Source of the DNA: Candidatus Saccharimonas sp.
GTDB taxonomy: Bacteria; Patescibacteriota; Saccharimonadia; Saccharimonadales; Saccharimonadaceae
DNA: 64,000 nucleotides
Reading direction: 5' to 3'
Assembly (NCBI GenBank): GCA_022736555.1
Contig: DZCW01000003.1
Coordinates: forward strand, 31,482-95,481
The first letter of the stretch is position 1; each line of letters begins with the position of its first letter. The notes under the pieces are model-generated. The model did not search any database. It was not told the DNA's origin and was given only the letters and a program-made list of their open reading frames with translations. The translations under genes were made by a program, and so were the position numbers. Shown here piece by piece: positions 17,384-26,260 of the stretch.

Positions 17384-18253
17384 ATGGCAACCAAAACAGC
17401 CATTTCGTCGAGCAAAAAATCGACAGATGAAAAACCTAAAACATCAACCGTGGAAGCAATTGACAACGGATCATCTACGATGACTCTTAAATCAATTCGC
17501 GAATTCGTTAACAAGATGCCAATTATTGGTAAGCTAGTCGCTGAATTTATCGGCACTTTCCTACTAACCGCAGCATTTTTCGAAATGCCAAACAACCCAA
17601 TCCCAATAGCATTTGCAATGATCGGCATAGTATTGATTATTGGCGGAGTATCAGGCTCACATATTAACCCAGCTATGACTATCGGCGCATTCGTAACCCG
17701 AAGAATTAGTGGTTTACGTGCTATCGGCTTCATCATCGCTCAATTCTTGGGCGCAGGTGCAGGTTACTTGGTATTAAACGCTTTCGTAAAGGCCAATGAA
17801 GTAACAACTATAGCAGCAAGCACATCATCAATTTTCCACGCAGCTTCAATAACAGATCTAACTGACAGCAAAAAATGGTACTTGTTCTTTGCTGAACTAT
17901 TAGGCGCAGCTATATTGGGTCTTGGTTTTGCAGCAGCTTTGCGTATTAAGAAAAACAAGACAGCTTCTGCTTTTTCAGCCGGTTTTGCTATGCTGATCGC
18001 ACTATACATTACTATGTCACTAACTATATCGTTACTAACCGAATCAGGTACTGGTCTAACTTTCCTAAACCCAGCAGTTGCATTTGCAGCTAACGGTCTA
18101 TTATGGAGCCTATGGCCAATTGCAATCTTTGTTATATCACCAATCTTGGGTGGAATCATCGGATTTGCAGTACAAAGCTTCCTACAGTCTCAGACCATAA
18201 ACACTAGCGATTGTGATTGTAGCAATTGCTGTGAGTGTGACAACTGTAAATAA
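17384..18253 (+). CDS. MIP-family aquaporin/glycerol channel with Cys-rich tail
   Basis: 289 residues with six predicted membrane segments and two half-helix signature motifs, GSHINPAMTIG and LNPAVAFA, so a water or small-solute channel of the MIP family. The first 40 residues are a Ser/Thr/Lys-rich hydrophilic extension. The last 13 residues (CDCSNCCECDNC) hold seven cysteines, unusual for the family and reminiscent of a metal-binding tail. A strong AAGGAGG ribosome-binding site lies 9-10 nt before the ATG. Solute specificity cannot be decided by eye. Confidence 0.9.
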   Translation: MATKTAISSSKKSTDEKPKTSTVEAIDNGSSTMTLKSIREFVNKMPIIGKLVAEFIGTFLLTAAFFEMPNNPIPIAFAMIGIVLIIGGVSGSHINPAMTIGAFVTRRISGLRAIGFIIAQFLGAGAGYLVLNAFVKANEVTTIAASTSSIFHAASITDLTDSKKWYLFFAELLGAAILGLGFAAALRIKKNKTASAFSAGFAMLIALYITMSLTISLLTESGTGLTFLNPAVAFAANGLLWSLWPIAIFVISPILGGIIGFAVQSFLQSQTINTSDCDCSNCCECDNCK

Positions 18254-18276
18254 CACTAAATAAATACTTGAAATAT

Positions 18277-18302
18277 AAATCCCCACCAATCGGTGGGGAT
18301 TT
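18277..18302. terminator. Bidirectional terminator between aquaporin and rmuC
   Basis: An 11-bp perfect hairpin with arms AAATCCCCACC and GGTGGGGATTT between two convergent genes. A and T runs flank the GC core, so it can stop both transcripts. The distal T run is short. Confidence 0.7.
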
Positions 18303-18325
18303 AACTTGCCCATTGTTATCTGTAT

Positions 18326-19399
18326 TTAATTATTATCTTGTGGCTTATCTAGCAGTAGCGGATCAACTTCAGGGTCTATACCAGAGATCTTGATAACGTC
18401 TTTATCGACTTTGCCTAGTTCTTTATGAGCATCATTATAATGACCAACCGTCTGCCCTAATGATCGCCCTAGTTTTTGCATATACTCATCAAATCGACCA
18501 ATATGTTGGCCTAATTTACCGACTCTAATTTGAATATCCTTGGCTTGTTCTTCGATTTGAAGACTACGAAGACCCTGTAGCACTGTCTGTAAGTAAGCCA
18601 TAAAGCTAGTTGGACTAACAATGATTACTTTTTTATCACGGAACGCATACTCGATCAAATCACGTGCGCTCGAGCCAGTACCAACATCACCGATCAACAG
18701 ATCGTAATACAATGATTCGCTAGGAATAAACATAAATGCAAAATCCATAGTTTTTTCGCTAGGTCTAATGTATTTGCTAGTTTCATCGATGCGGTTTTTC
18801 AAATCAGTTCTGACTTTGGCTAATAGTTTTTCACGATCCGCCTTGTTAGCTTCGCCGACCATGCGATTATAATTTTCCAAGCTAAATTTACTATCGATCG
18901 GCAGAATTTGACCTTTATCCAGGAAAACGACCGCATCGACAATCTCGCCATCCTTGAACTTGTACTGCATCTGATAGTTTTTTGACGGCAAAATATTGCC
19001 TAGTACCGACTCTAAATAATACTCGCCAAACACACCACGCTGCTTAGGATTTTGTAATACATTCTGTAAAGTCTTTAACTCATCGGCCACATCGATTACC
19101 CGTCGATTAGTCTCGTCAAGCTTGGCTAGGCGCTGCGTAACGTCCGAAACTAGTTTAGCGCTCTCACTAAGCTGTTTTTGCATCGAAGTCTGCATAGATA
19201 GGTTGTTACGTTCTAATTTATCACCCACCGCCTGCTGTAAGATATTTATATTTCTAGATAACTCGACAACGTCGCCTTTTAACATTTCGGCTGCACCAGA
19301 GTTTTTAAGCTCCTGTAATTTATGATTTAGCACGTAAAGTACCGCGCCAAAACCAGCAATCACTACAATTAGAATAATAACCATAACTACTTGATTCAT
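18326..19399 (-). CDS. rmuC: RmuC-family DNA recombination protein
   Basis: 357 residues. N-terminal membrane segment (VVMVIILIVVIAGFGAVLYVL), a coiled coil (about 30-120), then the RmuC nuclease-like core with KQRGVFGEYYLESVL, DAVVFLDKGQILPIDSKFSLENY (Asp and Lys of the PD-(D/E)XK-like site) and a late IIVSPTSFMAYLQTVLQGLR. E. coli RmuC limits DNA inversions; the biochemical role is still poorly defined. It is followed by two more membrane-protein genes in the same orientation. Confidence 0.93.
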   Translation of the reverse strand: MNQVVMVIILIVVIAGFGAVLYVLNHKLQELKNSGAAEMLKGDVVELSRNINILQQAVGDKLERNNLSMQTSMQKQLSESAKLVSDVTQRLAKLDETNRRVIDVADELKTLQNVLQNPKQRGVFGEYYLESVLGNILPSKNYQMQYKFKDGEIVDAVVFLDKGQILPIDSKFSLENYNRMVGEANKADREKLLAKVRTDLKNRIDETSKYIRPSEKTMDFAFMFIPSESLYYDLLIGDVGTGSSARDLIEYAFRDKKVIIVSPTSFMAYLQTVLQGLRSLQIEEQAKDIQIRVGKLGQHIGRFDEYMQKLGRSLGQTVGHYNDAHKELGKVDKDVIKISGIDPEVDPLLLDKPQDNN

Positions 19400-19414
19400 A
19401 TCACAAGTATAACA

Positions 19415-19852
19415 TTATAGAGATGCGATGATACGAATAGTTACAACAACTATCACGATAGCAAAAGCGATCGGCGTAAACTGCTTGTTACGAACTAACC
19501 AAGAAAATAAGACATAGGCCAAAGTATATAAAATCACATCCCAAACCATAATCTCAACCCAGCCCAAACCGCTAGTCCAACTAACCAATCCCCATAATGA
19601 TATTGCGGTCGCCACCGCTACAACCAGTGGTCTGACCATCGATAATTTAACCATCATCATAGTGCCGACGGTCGCAACTAGGACTGTTGCAATATCACCA
19701 GCTGTATTTTCTGCGTTAACCCAACTTTTTATGGCTGCAGACAACACCCAGAATAATAACCCCACTAGAACACCCAGAATAACACTTTGCCATAATGAAC
19801 CAACTGGAACTGCAATTTGTCGCTGTGTACTAGTTTCGATAATTTTCGCCAC
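19415..19852 (-). CDS. Multi-pass membrane protein of unknown function
   Basis: 145 residues with about five hydrophobic segments (from residue 22 onward) and a short cytoplasmic N-terminus. The family is not recognised. Its neighbours are rmuC (15 nt downstream) and a PAP2 phosphatase. No catalytic residues are evident. Confidence 0.7.
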   Translation of the reverse strand: MAKIIETSTQRQIAVPVGSLWQSVILGVLVGLLFWVLSAAIKSWVNAENTAGDIATVLVATVGTMMMVKLSMVRPLVVAVATAISLWGLVSWTSGLGWVEIMVWDVILYTLAYVLFSWLVRNKQFTPIAFAIVIVVVTIRIIASL

Positions 19853-19911
19853 AAAAGCACTCCGTATAATTACCTTTATTATACATCATTCTTGTATTTA
19901 TAGCAAACCGG

Positions 19912-20388
19912 TTAAGCTTTTTTGGTTATTGTCGGGTTTAAATACCAGAGTGCGCCAATCAACGCAATCACTATACCGCCAATCACATCAATTGGCGTAT
20001 GGACTAACGCTAATACCCTGCCAACCCCAATCACGATTACTAGCGAAGCTAGGATTAGTGTTATCCATTTCTGCTTGGTCTCAAACCAAACGGCACAGGT
20101 TAAAACTGTTACAAATAGGATATGGTCAGACGGAAAACCGGGGTTATTGAGGAATGATGCCCCAGCGGCCGCACCTAATAATTCAAAAGGCCGCTCACCC
20201 TCTGGTTGATAGACTATAGCGATTAATTGAGCTAATAAATAAGCGATCAACCCGGCCATTAATATACGTTTATAAGCTTCTAATCGGTGTTCTTTGGGGA
20301 TTTTAAAAACCAAGGCGTAAGCCCCAATTAATAAAACTGGAATCATAGCATAATCAGCCATAATGCGAATCATTAGTTCATTACTCAT
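19912..20388 (-). CDS. PAP2-family membrane phosphatase
   Basis: 158 residues, four to five membrane segments. The three phosphatase motifs are present: an RPFELLG form of motif 1, PGFPSDH (motif 2, normally PSGH) and GRVLALVHTPIDVIGG (motif 3, SRxxxxxHxxxD form). Members dephosphorylate lipid phosphates such as undecaprenyl diphosphate or phosphatidic acid. A BcrC-like role recycling the peptidoglycan lipid carrier is plausible, since ddl and a MurF-like gene are in the window. Substrate is inferred only. Confidence 0.87.
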   Translation of the reverse strand: MSNELMIRIMADYAMIPVLLIGAYALVFKIPKEHRLEAYKRILMAGLIAYLLAQLIAIVYQPEGERPFELLGAAAGASFLNNPGFPSDHILFVTVLTCAVWFETKQKWITLILASLVIVIGVGRVLALVHTPIDVIGGIVIALIGALWYLNPTITKKA

Positions 20389-20450
20389 ATATATAGACTA
20401 GCACAAGCTATAATATGGCGCGACGTTTTTTTAAACTAACAATCACGTGA

Positions 20451-20456
20451 TACAAT
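20451..20456 (+). promoter_or_regulatory. -10 box of glycosyltransferase gene
   Basis: TACAAT, 7 nt before the ATG at 20464, with no Shine-Dalgarno sequence. Fits a leaderless start. Confidence 0.5.
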
Positions 20457-20463
20457 TTTAACT

Positions 20464-21537
20464 ATGAATATATTTATTGACGCTCGATGGACCAGGACCG
20501 ATTATCACGATGGCATTAGCCGCTACACAGCCGGAATAGTTCAAGGATTTATAGAAAACCAAATCCCGATCACTGTTTTAGTGAAAGACCTAGAACAGCT
20601 AAAAATGTTGCCTAGTAACGTGCCTTATATCCTAGTTAATAACCCAATCTCGATCAAGGAATTATTTATCGCCTATAAATTAAACCGCCTAGGCGCAGAC
20701 TTAGTGTTTAGCCCGTTCCAAGTTATGGGAACTTGGGGTAGAAAATATAAACTAATTTTTACATTGCATGACACGATTTATTATCTACACCCCAAAGCAC
20801 CAACTAACCTTGCCTTGCCTATCCGCATTGTTTGGCGTTTGTTCCATATGGCAAAATGGCCACAGAGGTTTTTATTGAACCAAGCCGATTATGTAGCTAC
20901 TGTCAGTAATTTATCTAAGAAATTTATCCAACAATTTCACCTAACCGATCGTGAAATTGCCGTCGTTTACGATGCGCCCAGCTTAATACCAGACCAGGTC
21001 AAACGTGATGCAAAAACCAACAATATCGTTTACATGGGTTCATTTATGCCATACAAGAACGTCGAGGTTTTGATACGTGGTATGGAACATTTACCTCATA
21101 CCTATACATTACACCTACTCAGCAGAATATCCGATGAACGCAAGGCCGAATTGTCACAGCTAATCAAACGTGGTGTAAAAGTTGAATTCCATAACGGCGT
21201 TAGTGATAGCGAATATATCCAATTATTACAAAATGCCTTTTGTTTGGCCACAGGATCGAAAGAAGAAGGTTTCGGATTACCTATTATCGAAGCTCAGGAA
21301 CTCGGCACGCCAGTTATCTGTAGTGACATGGAAATATTCAAAGAGGTCGCCGGTAAAGGTGCATTATATTTCAATTACGACAATCCCAAAGAATTCGCTT
21401 CTCAGGTGCTGAAACTAACCGAGCGTAAAGTAAAATCTGACCTAATTACGGCAGGTTACGCTCAGGCTAAAAAATTCTCTTGGAAAGAATCAGTTAAAGC
21501 ACTTTACGCCGTCTGCGAAAAGCTCAACAAAGCTTAG
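20464..21537 (+). CDS. Glycosyltransferase family 4 (GT-B) protein
   Basis: 357 residues with the two-Rossmann GT-B layout. An N-terminal DARWTRTDYHDGISRYT acceptor-domain start, VATVSNLSKKF, then a C-terminal donor domain with NNIVYMGSFMPYKNVEVLI and the E-x7-E-like ATGSKEEGFGLPIIEAQELGTPVI motif. It would transfer a sugar from a nucleotide donor, probably in exopolysaccharide or glycolipid assembly. Its stop overlaps the stop of the convergent Mg2+ ATPase gene (shared TA). Confidence 0.92.
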   Translation: MNIFIDARWTRTDYHDGISRYTAGIVQGFIENQIPITVLVKDLEQLKMLPSNVPYILVNNPISIKELFIAYKLNRLGADLVFSPFQVMGTWGRKYKLIFTLHDTIYYLHPKAPTNLALPIRIVWRLFHMAKWPQRFLLNQADYVATVSNLSKKFIQQFHLTDREIAVVYDAPSLIPDQVKRDAKTNNIVYMGSFMPYKNVEVLIRGMEHLPHTYTLHLLSRISDERKAELSQLIKRGVKVEFHNGVSDSEYIQLLQNAFCLATGSKEEGFGLPIIEAQELGTPVICSDMEIFKEVAGKGALYFNYDNPKEFASQVLKLTERKVKSDLITAGYAQAKKFSWKESVKALYAVCEKLNKA

Positions 21538-23978
21538 TTTGGTTTCGATATACCGACAGTTTGGCTGCCATAAAATCGGCGCTTAATAAGTTCGGCAAAA
21601 CATAGATATACCGCCACTACGCAAACTAAAGCCCCAATCTGAACCGGTGATAATAGACCGAAACGAAAGATCTCGCGTATTGGCAGTAATATAACCAACA
21701 GCGCAGCTGTAATTACTAATAACGTACTAGCGATTAGCGGCTTTGATGGTTTACTTTCCTTAAATGGGTTTAGTCTGGTTCTGATAATGTAAACTACAAA
21801 GATCTGAGTCATGATCGATTCGATGAACCATCCAGCTTGAAAATGGGCCTGATCAGCCCGAAAAACCAACATTAAAATCCCAAAGGTTATAAAATCAAAG
21901 ATTGAACTTAGTAGCCCATAAGACCACATGAATTTTCTAATTTCTTTGATATTCAAGGTATGTGGTTTTAGAACTTCGGAATCGTCGACATTATCTAGTG
22001 GAATCGCAAATTGTGAAGTGTCATACAGCAGATTATTTAGCAAAATCTGAGTAGCTAACATCGGCAAAAACGGCAAAAACAACGAAGCCCCAGCCATCGA
22101 AAACATATTTCCAAAATTCGAGCTAAGGCTCATGCGTAAATATTTCATAGTGTTAGCAAAAGTTTTGCGACCCTCGGTGACACCGTTTATTAGCTCATGT
22201 AGATTTTTGCGCAGCAATATGAAATCGGCCGCATCCTTAGCGACATCAACTGCATTATTAACCGACATACTAACATCAGCGGCACGAAGACTCGGTGCAT
22301 CATTAACCCCATCGCCCATATAGCCAACAATGTGGCCATTAGCCTGCAAGGCCTGGATGATCTGCATTTTTTGTTCTGGATTCACTCTGGCAAAAATTGT
22401 TGTTTTTTCAACAGCAGTCTCTAATTCACGCTTTGATAGTTTATCTATTTCATCACCGTTCAGAGAACCTTCGATTGGCAATCCGATATCCGAGGCTATT
22501 TTTTCGGTAACATAGATATTATCACCGGTAATGATTTTAATAGAAATACCCATAGTGCGCATTCGTTCCAGCGTATCAGATACTGAGTCCTTTGCTGGAT
22601 CCAAAAACGCCAAAAAGCCGTAAAACGACATATCTTTCTCGTCTGTCGGTTCATAACGCTTTTCCGGCTCAATCTCCTTAGAGGCAACAGCCAGAACTCG
22701 AAAACCGTCACGACTCAATTTGTCATAAGTATCCTGAATAGTGACCCTTAGTTGATCGGTAATATGAATCTTGTCCGATCCATAGGTTTTAGAAATCTTT
22801 AGAACTTCCTCGGGCGCACCCTCGACTACCAGAAAACGTCGTTTGTCGTTTGTATGATGTATAACGACCGCTTCGCGTTTGCGCTCGAAATCGAATGGTA
22901 TCTCGTCAATTTTTCGATACATAGTTATATCAACGCCTTTATGCGCTTTTACTGCCACATCAAGCGGGTTGCTAAGGCTAGTCGAAAAAGAACTAACTAG
23001 ATAGCCTAGTTTCAGAACGTATTCCGAATCATTATTCTTACCATCAACATATTTGACTAAACTAATCTTATTTTCGGTTAACGTGCCTGTTTTATCAGTA
23101 CATAATATATCCATACTGCCAAAATTTTGGACGGCTGATAATTGTTTGACGATTACACCCTCTTTAGCCATCTTTAGTGAACCCTTAGTAAGGTTAAGGG
23201 TAATGATCAGCGGCAATAGTTCGGGTGTTAAGCCAACCGCTAGGGCTAGGCTAAATAATATCGATTCCAGCAGATCGCGATGAAACAAAACATTTATCGT
23301 CATTACAAATAGGACTAAACAAAAAGTAATTTTGATAATCAGTACACTGAATTCCTTAATTTCGGTCTCAAATTCAGTAACCCTATGTACCGACTGTAGC
23401 GACTTAGCTATATGAGCGAACTGCGTAGCCGAACCGGTTTTAGTAACGCGCATCATACCCAATCCACTAATAACTCCACTACCCATAAATACTTCCGCAT
23501 CAATCAGTTTGCCTTGCGGGAAAGATTCACCAGTCAGGGCCGCCTCGTTAGTCGACAGATCCTTGCCGTCAATAATCACGCCGTCAGCCGGGATAACCTT
23601 GCCGGCCGAAAGCAGTACAATATCGCCGGGCACTAATTCACTAACCGCCACTAAATGCTCGCTGCCTTCACGGATAACATGGGCTTTGACTCTGACTTTA
23701 TCTTTTAGCGCTTCGGCTGCTCGTTCTGATCGATAAGTATTCAAAAAATCCAACCCAACACTCAAGGCTACGATCGCAATAATGATAAAAAAACTAGCCC
23801 TATCGCCAAAGAAAAGCGACAGCGAAGCCGCTAGTAGTAGAATTATAACCAGAGGGTTTTTGAATCTCGCTAGTAGTGCTAATAATGCTTTGTTTTTGCG
23901 ATGGTCTTCTTGTAATATATTCAGACCATACTGTCGTTGTAACTTTTTAACATCCCTAAACGAAAGACCTTTTATCAT
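21534..23978 (-). CDS. mgtA: Magnesium-translocating P-type ATPase
   Basis: 814 residues, a P3B-type (MgtA/MgtB-like) ATPase. Seen: the actuator TGES motif (AALTGESFPQ), phosphorylation site CTDKTGTLTE, the hinge TGDN, GDGVNDAPSLRAADV, and the C-terminal membrane helices with the MgtA-type NLLYDTSQFAIP. Length is slightly short of the E. coli 898 residues, mainly at the N-terminus. It imports Mg2+ using ATP. The start ATG has a TATAAT 7 nt upstream and no Shine-Dalgarno. No Mg2+-sensing leader can exist if the transcript is leaderless. Confidence 0.9.
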   Translation of the reverse strand: MIKGLSFRDVKKLQRQYGLNILQEDHRKNKALLALLARFKNPLVIILLLAASLSLFFGDRASFFIIIAIVALSVGLDFLNTYRSERAAEALKDKVRVKAHVIREGSEHLVAVSELVPGDIVLLSAGKVIPADGVIIDGKDLSTNEAALTGESFPQGKLIDAEVFMGSGVISGLGMMRVTKTGSATQFAHIAKSLQSVHRVTEFETEIKEFSVLIIKITFCLVLFVMTINVLFHRDLLESILFSLALAVGLTPELLPLIITLNLTKGSLKMAKEGVIVKQLSAVQNFGSMDILCTDKTGTLTENKISLVKYVDGKNNDSEYVLKLGYLVSSFSTSLSNPLDVAVKAHKGVDITMYRKIDEIPFDFERKREAVVIHHTNDKRRFLVVEGAPEEVLKISKTYGSDKIHITDQLRVTIQDTYDKLSRDGFRVLAVASKEIEPEKRYEPTDEKDMSFYGFLAFLDPAKDSVSDTLERMRTMGISIKIITGDNIYVTEKIASDIGLPIEGSLNGDEIDKLSKRELETAVEKTTIFARVNPEQKMQIIQALQANGHIVGYMGDGVNDAPSLRAADVSMSVNNAVDVAKDAADFILLRKNLHELINGVTEGRKTFANTMKYLRMSLSSNFGNMFSMAGASLFLPFLPMLATQILLNNLLYDTSQFAIPLDNVDDSEVLKPHTLNIKEIRKFMWSYGLLSSIFDFITFGILMLVFRADQAHFQAGWFIESIMTQIFVVYIIRTRLNPFKESKPSKPLIASTLLVITAALLVILLPIREIFRFGLLSPVQIGALVCVVAVYLCFAELIKRRFYGSQTVGISKPN

Positions 23979-23985
23979 AACCTAT

Positions 23986-23991
23986 ATTATA
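23986..23991 (-). promoter_or_regulatory. mgtA -10 box
   Basis: TATAAT on the minus strand, 7 nt before the mgtA ATG. No good -35 hexamer was identified. Confidence 0.45.
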
Positions 23992-24017
23992 ACTTAGATT
24001 ATATTAATAGATGAAGT

Positions 24018-24248
24018 TTACAATTTTAACATTTTTAGAACTTCATAAACGATCATAGCCGGCCAGACAAGCGCCTTTAGAATTGATAGTACCCCAGCCC
24101 AAAAACCGGCAGCTGTTTGCAGAAAATAAATGAGCGCCCCGATAAGCCCAAATCCATAAACAGCACCGCCGCCAGCCCCGTGATTAACGTGTTTTACGAC
24201 CGTGTGTTTTTCGTTTTTACATTTTTCTGTAGCCATATCTTTTTCCAT
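24018..24248 (-). CDS. Small membrane protein of unknown function
   Basis: 76 residues: a Lys/His-rich N-terminus (CKNEKHTVVKHVNHG), a Gly-rich GAGGGAVYGFGLIGALIYFLQ segment and a second hydrophobic segment up to the C-terminus (VWPAMIVYEVLKML). Small proteins with a YGxGxIGAL hydrophobic core are familiar from Patescibacteria, function unknown. AGGTAGG precedes the ATG at 24248 by 6 nt. A second in-frame ATG at 24236 is less well supported. Confidence 0.65.
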   Translation of the reverse strand: MEKDMATEKCKNEKHTVVKHVNHGAGGGAVYGFGLIGALIYFLQTAAGFWAGVLSILKALVWPAMIVYEVLKMLKL

Positions 24249-24320
24249 TCTATACCTACCTTTATGTTATAGATTTTAGCATAAAACACATATTAATAAC
24301 CGTTCACGACAGACCCCGCT

Positions 24321-24458
24321 TAACCTGAGTCTCAAAACCCATTCCGCGGGTGGCGTTCGGCGGGGCAGCACCCGATTTTATACAAAACGGTAATCCGTTT
24401 TTATAAATCAGGGGCGGACCGGACGACAGGACCCGAGGGGATTTTGAGACTCAGGTTA
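24321..24458 (+). ncRNA. Candidate structured RNA element (rod-like fold)
   Basis: A 138-nt GC-rich segment in AT-rich DNA, closed by a 17-bp perfect helix (24321-24337 with 24442-24458) that continues through CCC/GGG after one bulged A. Inside are possible helices CGGGT/ACCCG, GTTCGG/CCGGAC and a long AT-rich terminal hairpin (GATTTTATACAAAACGG with CCGTTTTTATAAATC, loop TAAT). It is not recognised as SRP RNA, 6S, tmRNA or a known riboswitch. The right arm ends just before the radical SAM gene, so it could be a separate small RNA or a regulatory leader. Strand is not certain. Confidence 0.5.
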
Positions 24459-24500
24459 CTTATGCTTGCATTCGTCTGCAGTATCTCGGAACATATACCT

Positions 24501-25481
24501 ATGACCCACGATGAGATTCCGAAGAGGCTTTTTGTACCTAATGTAATAGACATTGAGGTTACTGGTAATTGTGAGTTTAATTGCCCGGGTTGCTGGGGAT
24601 CTAAACCAAGTCATGATAATAAAGAATTAACGACTAAGCAATGGCTAAAAATATTTGAAAAAATTGATGATTACAGTTTTTTCGATAGTAATGAACGAGT
24701 TGTTATTACTGGTGGCGAACCATTATTGCGTAATGATCTAATTGAAATAATAGACGGGCTATCTGGTAATGATCGTCAAATATCGTTGTCTACTACTGGG
24801 CTGGATCGACATAATTTATTAAAAAGAGCAATAGGTAAACTATCAACTATCGGTATTCCTATCGATGGGTCTTCGCCTGAAATAAATTCTAGCTGGCGCA
24901 GGCATAACATTATGCCCGACGGTGGTTTAAATACATCCCTGGATGCTCTGAGGCTAATTCAGGAAAATACCCCAGATTTATATACATCCGTTCGTACGTT
25001 AGTCCATCACGAAAATGTCAACAAAATCGCCGAAATACCAGAATTCTTAACAAAATCAGGCATCGATATTGCCCGCCTTAGATGGATTCTATACGAACTC
25101 AATGAGCGTAAGATCACACCTAATAAGTTCCCACGATTAGTTTCGACCAAGGCAACAGAGTATTTTGCTGCAGGGTCTAATGATTTTGAGCCATCAATGG
25201 AATATTCAGGCCGAGGGTTCCAGGAAGTCGTTGTACGGACTATCGGAAAAATGGCCTATAGGAATTTCATCATAAACCCAAGCGGAGAAACGCGCGCAAT
25301 CGTTCCGTCCAGTAGCTGTGATGAATCTATCGAAATCGAGTTTGGCAATTTGCATAAGGACTTTAGGAACACCATGAAATCATTCAATGATTCCGAAGAA
25401 AAATATTTCTTTTCTTGGGATGCAGCAGACAGCCCCGAAGGTTTTTATATCAGACAAGATATGGGGCTAATGGATATTTAA
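24501..25481 (+). CDS. Radical SAM enzyme of unknown substrate
   Basis: About 326 residues. The [4Fe-4S] cluster motif CEFNCPGC (CxxxCxxC) follows the first strand VIDIEVTGN, then VVITGGEPLLRNDLIEII, the GGE motif that contacts S-adenosylmethionine. The C-terminal half has no clear SPASM cysteine cluster. It makes a 5'-deoxyadenosyl radical; the substrate is unknown. Start choice: ATG at 24501 gives a normal family N-terminus. ATG at 24462 is also in frame and would use an AGG lying inside the right arm of the upstream structured element. No precursor-peptide gene or partner is visible next to it. Confidence 0.8.
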   Translation: MTHDEIPKRLFVPNVIDIEVTGNCEFNCPGCWGSKPSHDNKELTTKQWLKIFEKIDDYSFFDSNERVVITGGEPLLRNDLIEIIDGLSGNDRQISLSTTGLDRHNLLKRAIGKLSTIGIPIDGSSPEINSSWRRHNIMPDGGLNTSLDALRLIQENTPDLYTSVRTLVHHENVNKIAEIPEFLTKSGIDIARLRWILYELNERKITPNKFPRLVSTKATEYFAAGSNDFEPSMEYSGRGFQEVVVRTIGKMAYRNFIINPSGETRAIVPSSSCDESIEIEFGNLHKDFRNTMKSFNDSEEKYFFSWDAADSPEGFYIRQDMGLMDI

Positions 25482-25484
25482 AAG

Positions 25485-26141
25485 CTAGAGTACGCTGGCA
25501 GTAGTTGCTAGAAAAACTGTGTCGATTTTGCCGGTGCAATCAAACGAGAATGAAATTACTTGATTGTTTGCAGCCTTGCCCACTACCGAAATACTCGTAA
25601 AATATTGAGAATACGAACCTTGTTTGTAGGTATTTAATGTAGCAGCTGGTAGTGAGAAATTATAATCCCATGAATTAATATCGTCCGAGATGAAACTGGT
25701 TACATCAGCAACTGCCTGAGCGGGTGTTTGTTGGCCATAAGCCTCGGAGGCTGCCAGAATTACATTCACGCTCGAAGCCATATAACATTCCAGTGCGGCA
25801 GTATTGCCTGATGTTATTGATGCTTCAATATTTCCAATAACTGTTGCTGTAGGCGCTATTTCAGTGCAAGCAACGGAATCATCACCTGCTTTGTCAGCTA
25901 TTTGTTTATTAAGTAGTCTTATAACATTTTGATTTTTGGAAATATTATCGGATTGTAGTTTTTCGAAATTATTAGCCTGGCTATCGCGCCAATAATAAGC
26001 ACCCGCGGCCGAAGCGAGCATTAAAACCAGAATTAGCACACCCATTAGCACAGATTTGCTAATTAACGGCTGCCTTTTCGGTTTTTGAGTTTTTATTTCA
26101 GTAGCTTGGGTTTCTTTGACTTCTTCTACTTCTTCGTTCAT
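25485..26141 (-). CDS. Membrane-anchored extracellular protein of unknown function
   Basis: 218 residues: an acidic cytoplasmic N-terminus (about 1-28), one membrane segment (VLMGVLILVLMLASAAGAYYW), a short helical linker and an extracellular domain of about 150 residues with Ala/Ser/Thr-rich sequence and three cysteines that may form a disulfide. The family is not recognised. It is convergent with the radical SAM gene (3 nt apart). Confidence 0.7.
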   Translation of the reverse strand: MNEEVEEVKETQATEIKTQKPKRQPLISKSVLMGVLILVLMLASAAGAYYWRDSQANNFEKLQSDNISKNQNVIRLLNKQIADKAGDDSVACTEIAPTATVIGNIEASITSGNTAALECYMASSVNVILAASEAYGQQTPAQAVADVTSFISDDINSWDYNFSLPAATLNTYKQGSYSQYFTSISVVGKAANNQVISFSFDCTGKIDTVFLATTASVL

Positions 26142-26260
26142 AGATATATCCCCTAATTATGCTTAGATTATAGCATAAGTGGTTTTTGAGTTTGGGTGTA
26201 CTAAACAAATAGTATTATAATGACTAGTATCTATATAGTTATGAACTACGCGGGAGTAAT

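Noticed and set aside
24298..24322. 3' end of RNase P RNA (rnpB) because of CACGACAGACCCCGCTTA
   Set aside because: About 300 nt of RNase P RNA should precede it, but a likely protein gene on the other strand occupies that space, and no GAGGAAAGTCC block was found on either side.
24321..24458. SRP RNA or 6S RNA
   Set aside because: The SRP signature GGTC..GGAAGGAAGCAGC is missing on both strands, and the terminal loop is TAAT rather than a GNRA-type loop. The element is shorter than typical 6S and has no clear central bubble.
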